A stretch of 64,000 nt of DNA from UBA2033 sp035345875. Lineage in GTDB: Bacteria; Spirochaetota; Leptospiria; Leptospirales; Leptospiraceae. The stretch is from contig DAORDH010000013.1 in assembly GCA_035345875.1 (NCBI GenBank), positions 74,081 through 138,080 on the forward strand, written 5' to 3'. Made by a program: the position numbers and the translations under genes. Below the pieces are notes generated by a model. It was not told the origin of the DNA, ran no database searches, and saw nothing but the letters and a program-made list of their open reading frames with translations. This document shows positions 61,712 to 64,000 of the stretch, in pieces. The stretch's first letter is position 1; the number at the start of each line of letters is the position of its first letter.

Positions 61712-61853
61712 TTTCTAGGCTATGTCCCGCTGTATGAATTAAGGCTATGCATTTTCATTCTCCTGCCTCTATATAGTGAATCTTCCAATCATCTATTTTT
61801 ATACAATGCTCGTCGGCGGTTTCAAAGTTGATTGTATTAATTTTCTTCTCCTG
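61712..61853 (-). pseudogene. 5' remnant of a second alpha/beta hydrolase gene
   Basis: On the minus strand this matches the start of the hydrolase gene at 50872-51693 (its first about 45 codons), at roughly 80-85% identity, including the region encoding LIHAAGHS and its ribosome site. The ATG has become ATA-like (61832 region) and the rest of the gene is missing. Confidence 0.65.
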
Positions 61854-61880
61854 AATGATTCTTTTATTTAAAAAAATAAT

Positions 61881-61900
61881 AAATGACTAATAAGTCAGTT
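61881..61900 (-). promoter_or_regulatory. Decayed copy of the TetR-type operator
   Basis: AAATGACTAATAAGTCAGTT keeps a perfect TGACT-AATA-AGTCA inverted repeat at the position that corresponds to the operator at 51755-51774. It could still bind the TetR repressor. Confidence 0.5.
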
Positions 61901-61909
61901 ATTTTCAAC

Positions 61910-62125
61910 GCTTATTTTTAAAATATCGATTACTTCCTTTTTAGGAAAAATGGAAGGATTGGCAGAGATTTGCTAGGTACGAAAGAGAGAAGAAAGGGCA
62001 ATTGGGTTTTACCCTTTTTTTCATCAAGTAGTTCCCTTTAGAACTTTAGAAAATAGAATCAAACAGAGTTTTGAACATTGATACATATACTCTATTCTGT
62101 CGGATATCGTATTTGAGACTCAATT
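61910..62125. repeat. 216-bp perfect repeat, copy B
   Basis: Identical to 51784-51999 and in the same orientation. The DNA on its left (hydrolase promoter side) is similar but diverged; the DNA on its right is unrelated to that of copy A. Confidence 0.85.
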
Positions 62126-62351
62126 CGCATTTTAGTATTTACAAAAAACATATCTAATTCAATTTTTGATTAAATCAAATTATGCTCTGTTAGGGAATTT
62201 AAGAATATATGAGGATTTTGAAAATATTAGAGAATTCTAATAAAGTAAAAATGTCAATAGCCGGCGGAGGGCTAAAAGCAAGCCTCATTTGAATGCTATG
62301 CTTAACTTGCATAAGGTGAATGAAACAATATATAGATGAGGTTACTAGAGA
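62126..62351. other. Upstream region of the cytochrome c gene
   Basis: 226 bases without a gene. It includes a short GC-rich patch (AGCCGGCGGAGGGCT near 62262) and probably the cytochrome promoter, which I cannot place. Confidence 0.4.
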
Positions 62352-63221
62352 ATGAAATTTTCAATTCTGAAGAAAGTTTTAATCGGATTTCTAGTTGTAA
62401 TAGGATGTTTTTGCGCGTTTGTAATGATTCGTTTTGAGATGGAAAAGAGTAAGACTTACTCTTCTCTCGATTTTGAAATCACAACTGAAGTAGAAAAAGC
62501 GGATCTAGAGCTAGGAAAAAGAATTTACCATGTCCGAGCAGGTTGTGTAGACTGCCACGGAAAAGATCTGAGCGGTGCCAAAATTATGGAAAATGGTGCA
62601 ATGGGTGTGATCTACGGAGCCAATATCTCTCCTTTCAATTTAAAAAATTGGAGTGATAAAGAAATCGCCCGAGCCATTCGCTACGGTGTTCATAAGACGG
62701 GTAGATCTCTACGATTTATGCCTTCCTTTGACTATCAAAGTTTAAGTAAGGGAGATATAGCGGCTGTCGTAAAATATATTCGCTCTCAGCCAGAAGTTAC
62801 AAAACCAAGTCACGAAAACACTTTCGGACCTGTCGCAAAAATTCTATCCGCACTCAATAAAATTCCTGTTTTATTTCCAGCAAAAATGATTGATCAGCAA
62901 AAAGGTTTTGCTGATAAACCAGCGGAAGAGGTTGGTATTCAGTTCGGAGAGTATCTTGCCAATTCATGCGTTGGTTGCCATGGAATGGATTATAAAGGTG
63001 GACCTATCCCTGGAGCAGATCCAAGTTGGCCTCCTGCGAGTAACATTCGCTTAGGTGCTAATTCTTCTTATAGCCTAGATTCTTTTCGTGAGATGATTAA
63101 GACAGGTGTATCCCCTTCTTCTAAGCAAGAGTTGAAATTTCCAATGCCTATTTGGTTATTAAAAGAATTCAATGACAAAGAAATTGAATCTCTTTGGATT
63201 TACTTAAGTTCTTTGAAATAA
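62352..63221 (+). CDS. Di-heme c-type cytochrome, membrane anchored
   Basis: 289 residues. An N-terminal hydrophobic segment (about 8-26) is a signal anchor. Two cytochrome c domains follow, with heme-binding CVDCH (Cys65, Cys68, His69) and CVGCH (about residues 207-211); candidate axial Met residues lie in ENGAMGVIYG / SLRFMPSF and in LKFPMPIW. The pattern resembles the cytochrome c subunits of alcohol/aldehyde dehydrogenases and of Bacteroidetes/spirochaete electron-transfer chains. It would work in the periplasm. ATG start; GAGG lies about 13 bases upstream. A hairpin follows at 63253-63280. Confidence 0.87.
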   Translation: MKFSILKKVLIGFLVVIGCFCAFVMIRFEMEKSKTYSSLDFEITTEVEKADLELGKRIYHVRAGCVDCHGKDLSGAKIMENGAMGVIYGANISPFNLKNWSDKEIARAIRYGVHKTGRSLRFMPSFDYQSLSKGDIAAVVKYIRSQPEVTKPSHENTFGPVAKILSALNKIPVLFPAKMIDQQKGFADKPAEEVGIQFGEYLANSCVGCHGMDYKGGPIPGADPSWPPASNIRLGANSSYSLDSFREMIKTGVSPSSKQELKFPMPIWLLKEFNDKEIESLWIYLSSLK

Positions 63222-64000
63222 AATTGTAAGATTATTTTAAAATCAAGCAATGCATCGACATGGAATTTTCTGTGTCGATGTAGGTGTGATAATTCTTTTT
63301 CTATTTCTTATCTGTAAGAAGAGGGGGTTTTGTAGACTGTGAGGTTCTAGCCTATGAAATGTTAAAAAGAATAAATTGAAAGATAACAAGAAATTAGCAA
63401 ACAGATCTAGCAGGTAAGATTTATTTTCAGTTAGTTTTTCTCTCCTCGTTTTTTCCAACCATATGGATTACGACTGTTATGCGATACGGTTATAATAGAA
63501 ATGAATGCTTCTTTAATCTAATTAAAAAATATAAAATGGCAGTTTAGAAACTATGTGTATCTTGATTCACTTTTGCATGCCTTAGCGGGCTATCTGCAGT
63601 TTTTTCTGCTATTCGACCCGTTTTTAATGTTTTACGAATATGAAAAATAGTCTTACGAATCAGTTTCATCCATTACTGTTTCATGTATTTTTCGGAATGC
63701 AAATCCTATTTTTTCAAAATGAATAGCAAGAGCAATTTTATTTAGATTTTAACCGAATCTATTTTTTAAATTTAACTAACTCAGCTTACATTATCATTGC
63801 TTAACAAAAGCAATGATTGAGTTTGGGTGAGCCAAACGTTCAAATGAAGTTTGTGCCTAGAGGCGGGCTTTCCTCCCATCGCTTTTCGCTCCCCATCAGC
63901 CAAGCTATACCGGAGGCTATTGAATTTATTCATTTATTAGGTTTATCGTAACCTATCAGGGTGATGAAATAAAAAATTAAAGGAAGGAAACAAAGGGTAC
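63222..64000. other. Gene-poor right end with hairpins and coding remnants
   Basis: About 780 bases without an intact gene. CATCGACA/TGTCGATG (63253-63280, 8-bp stem) may end the cytochrome transcript. On the minus strand, 63438-63494 reads ITVSHNSRNPYGWKKRGEKN and stop, which looks like the C-terminus of a real protein whose body is absent. ATCATTGCTT-AACAA-AAGCAATGAT (63793-63817) is a perfect 10-bp hairpin. A GC-richer patch (about 63830-63920) is unlike its surroundings. Nothing further recognised. Confidence 0.4.

Noticed and set aside
61592..61831. 79-codon plus-strand frame
   Set aside because: It spans two unrelated segments: the first part belongs to the foreign-looking remnant, and the second is antisense to the hydrolase remnant. 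It is a junction artefact.
63243..63458. 71-codon minus-strand frame after the cytochrome gene
   Set aside because: Low-complexity Leu/Arg/Lys sequence running through the hairpin; no start signals.
1..64000. CRISPR arrays, tRNA and rRNA genes, intact insertion sequences
   Set aside because: No regularly spaced repeat series, no cloverleaf or rRNA-like segments and no transposase were seen by eye; a covariance-model scan was not possible here.

Overview
The window is about 64 kb of AT-rich DNA that reads as a chromosomal segment of a Leptospira-like spirochaete (family Leptospiraceae). The assignment rests on a LruC-domain lipoprotein, a DUF1554 lipoprotein, many lipoproteins with loose spirochaetal lipoboxes, several class III adenylate cyclases and SpoIIE-type phosphatases, and frequent TTG/GTG starts. 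No tRNA, rRNA, CRISPR array or intact transposase was recognised.

Layout. 1-3.9 kb: edge of an acyltransferase-like membrane protein, a TraB-like protein, a CNNM/CorC protein, coaC alone, and a lipocalin. 4.1-9.3 kb: an adenylate cyclase overlapped by a FecR/Fn3-repeat protein, then a membrane protein. 9.3-25.7 kb: moeA, a SpoIID lipoprotein, a lipase, a SpoIIE-TPR phosphatase, a cyclic-nucleotide-gated K+ channel next to coaB (far from coaC), a lipoprotein with a LecA-like lectin domain, a GAF/sigma-54 activator, and DUF1554 and LruC lipoproteins. 25.8-28.2 kb: a small accessory island with a TumE-type toxin-antitoxin pair between direct repeats, a gene broken by a repeat, and a lipoprotein remnant.

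28.2-41.8 kb is one long minus-strand block of mostly housekeeping genes: MORN lipoprotein, second adenylate cyclase, CCA-adding enzyme, Fur regulator, GHKL ATPase, threonine synthase, uracil-DNA glycosylase, heme O and heme A synthases, ankyrin protein, two MaoC-type dehydratases and a Uma2 protein. 41.8-51.7 kb: rhodanese, RibD/DHFR-like protein, a SpoIIE phosphatase, M15 and M23 peptidases, an acyl-CoA synthetase, a membrane-bound AraC regulator, a His-heptad coiled-coil lipoprotein, and a TetR/hydrolase pair with a visible operator.

52.4-60.2 kb is the most interesting functional cluster. A GlpV-like (glycerol ABC-type) solute-binding lipoprotein is translationally coupled to a Cache-HAMP-PP2C-TPR phosphatase, with no ABC permease or ATPase beside it. 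Divergently there are an outer-membrane beta-barrel and glycerol kinase, and then a STAS anti-sigma-antagonist. I infer a glycerol uptake and sensing module in which the binding protein feeds a partner-switching pathway.

60.2-64 kb is a scarred region. It holds a 216-bp block identical to one at 51.8-52.0 kb, truncated gene copies, and a foreign-looking stretch whose reading frame is interrupted only by TAA and TAG, never TGA. It ends with a di-heme cytochrome c and about 0.8 kb without a recognisable gene.
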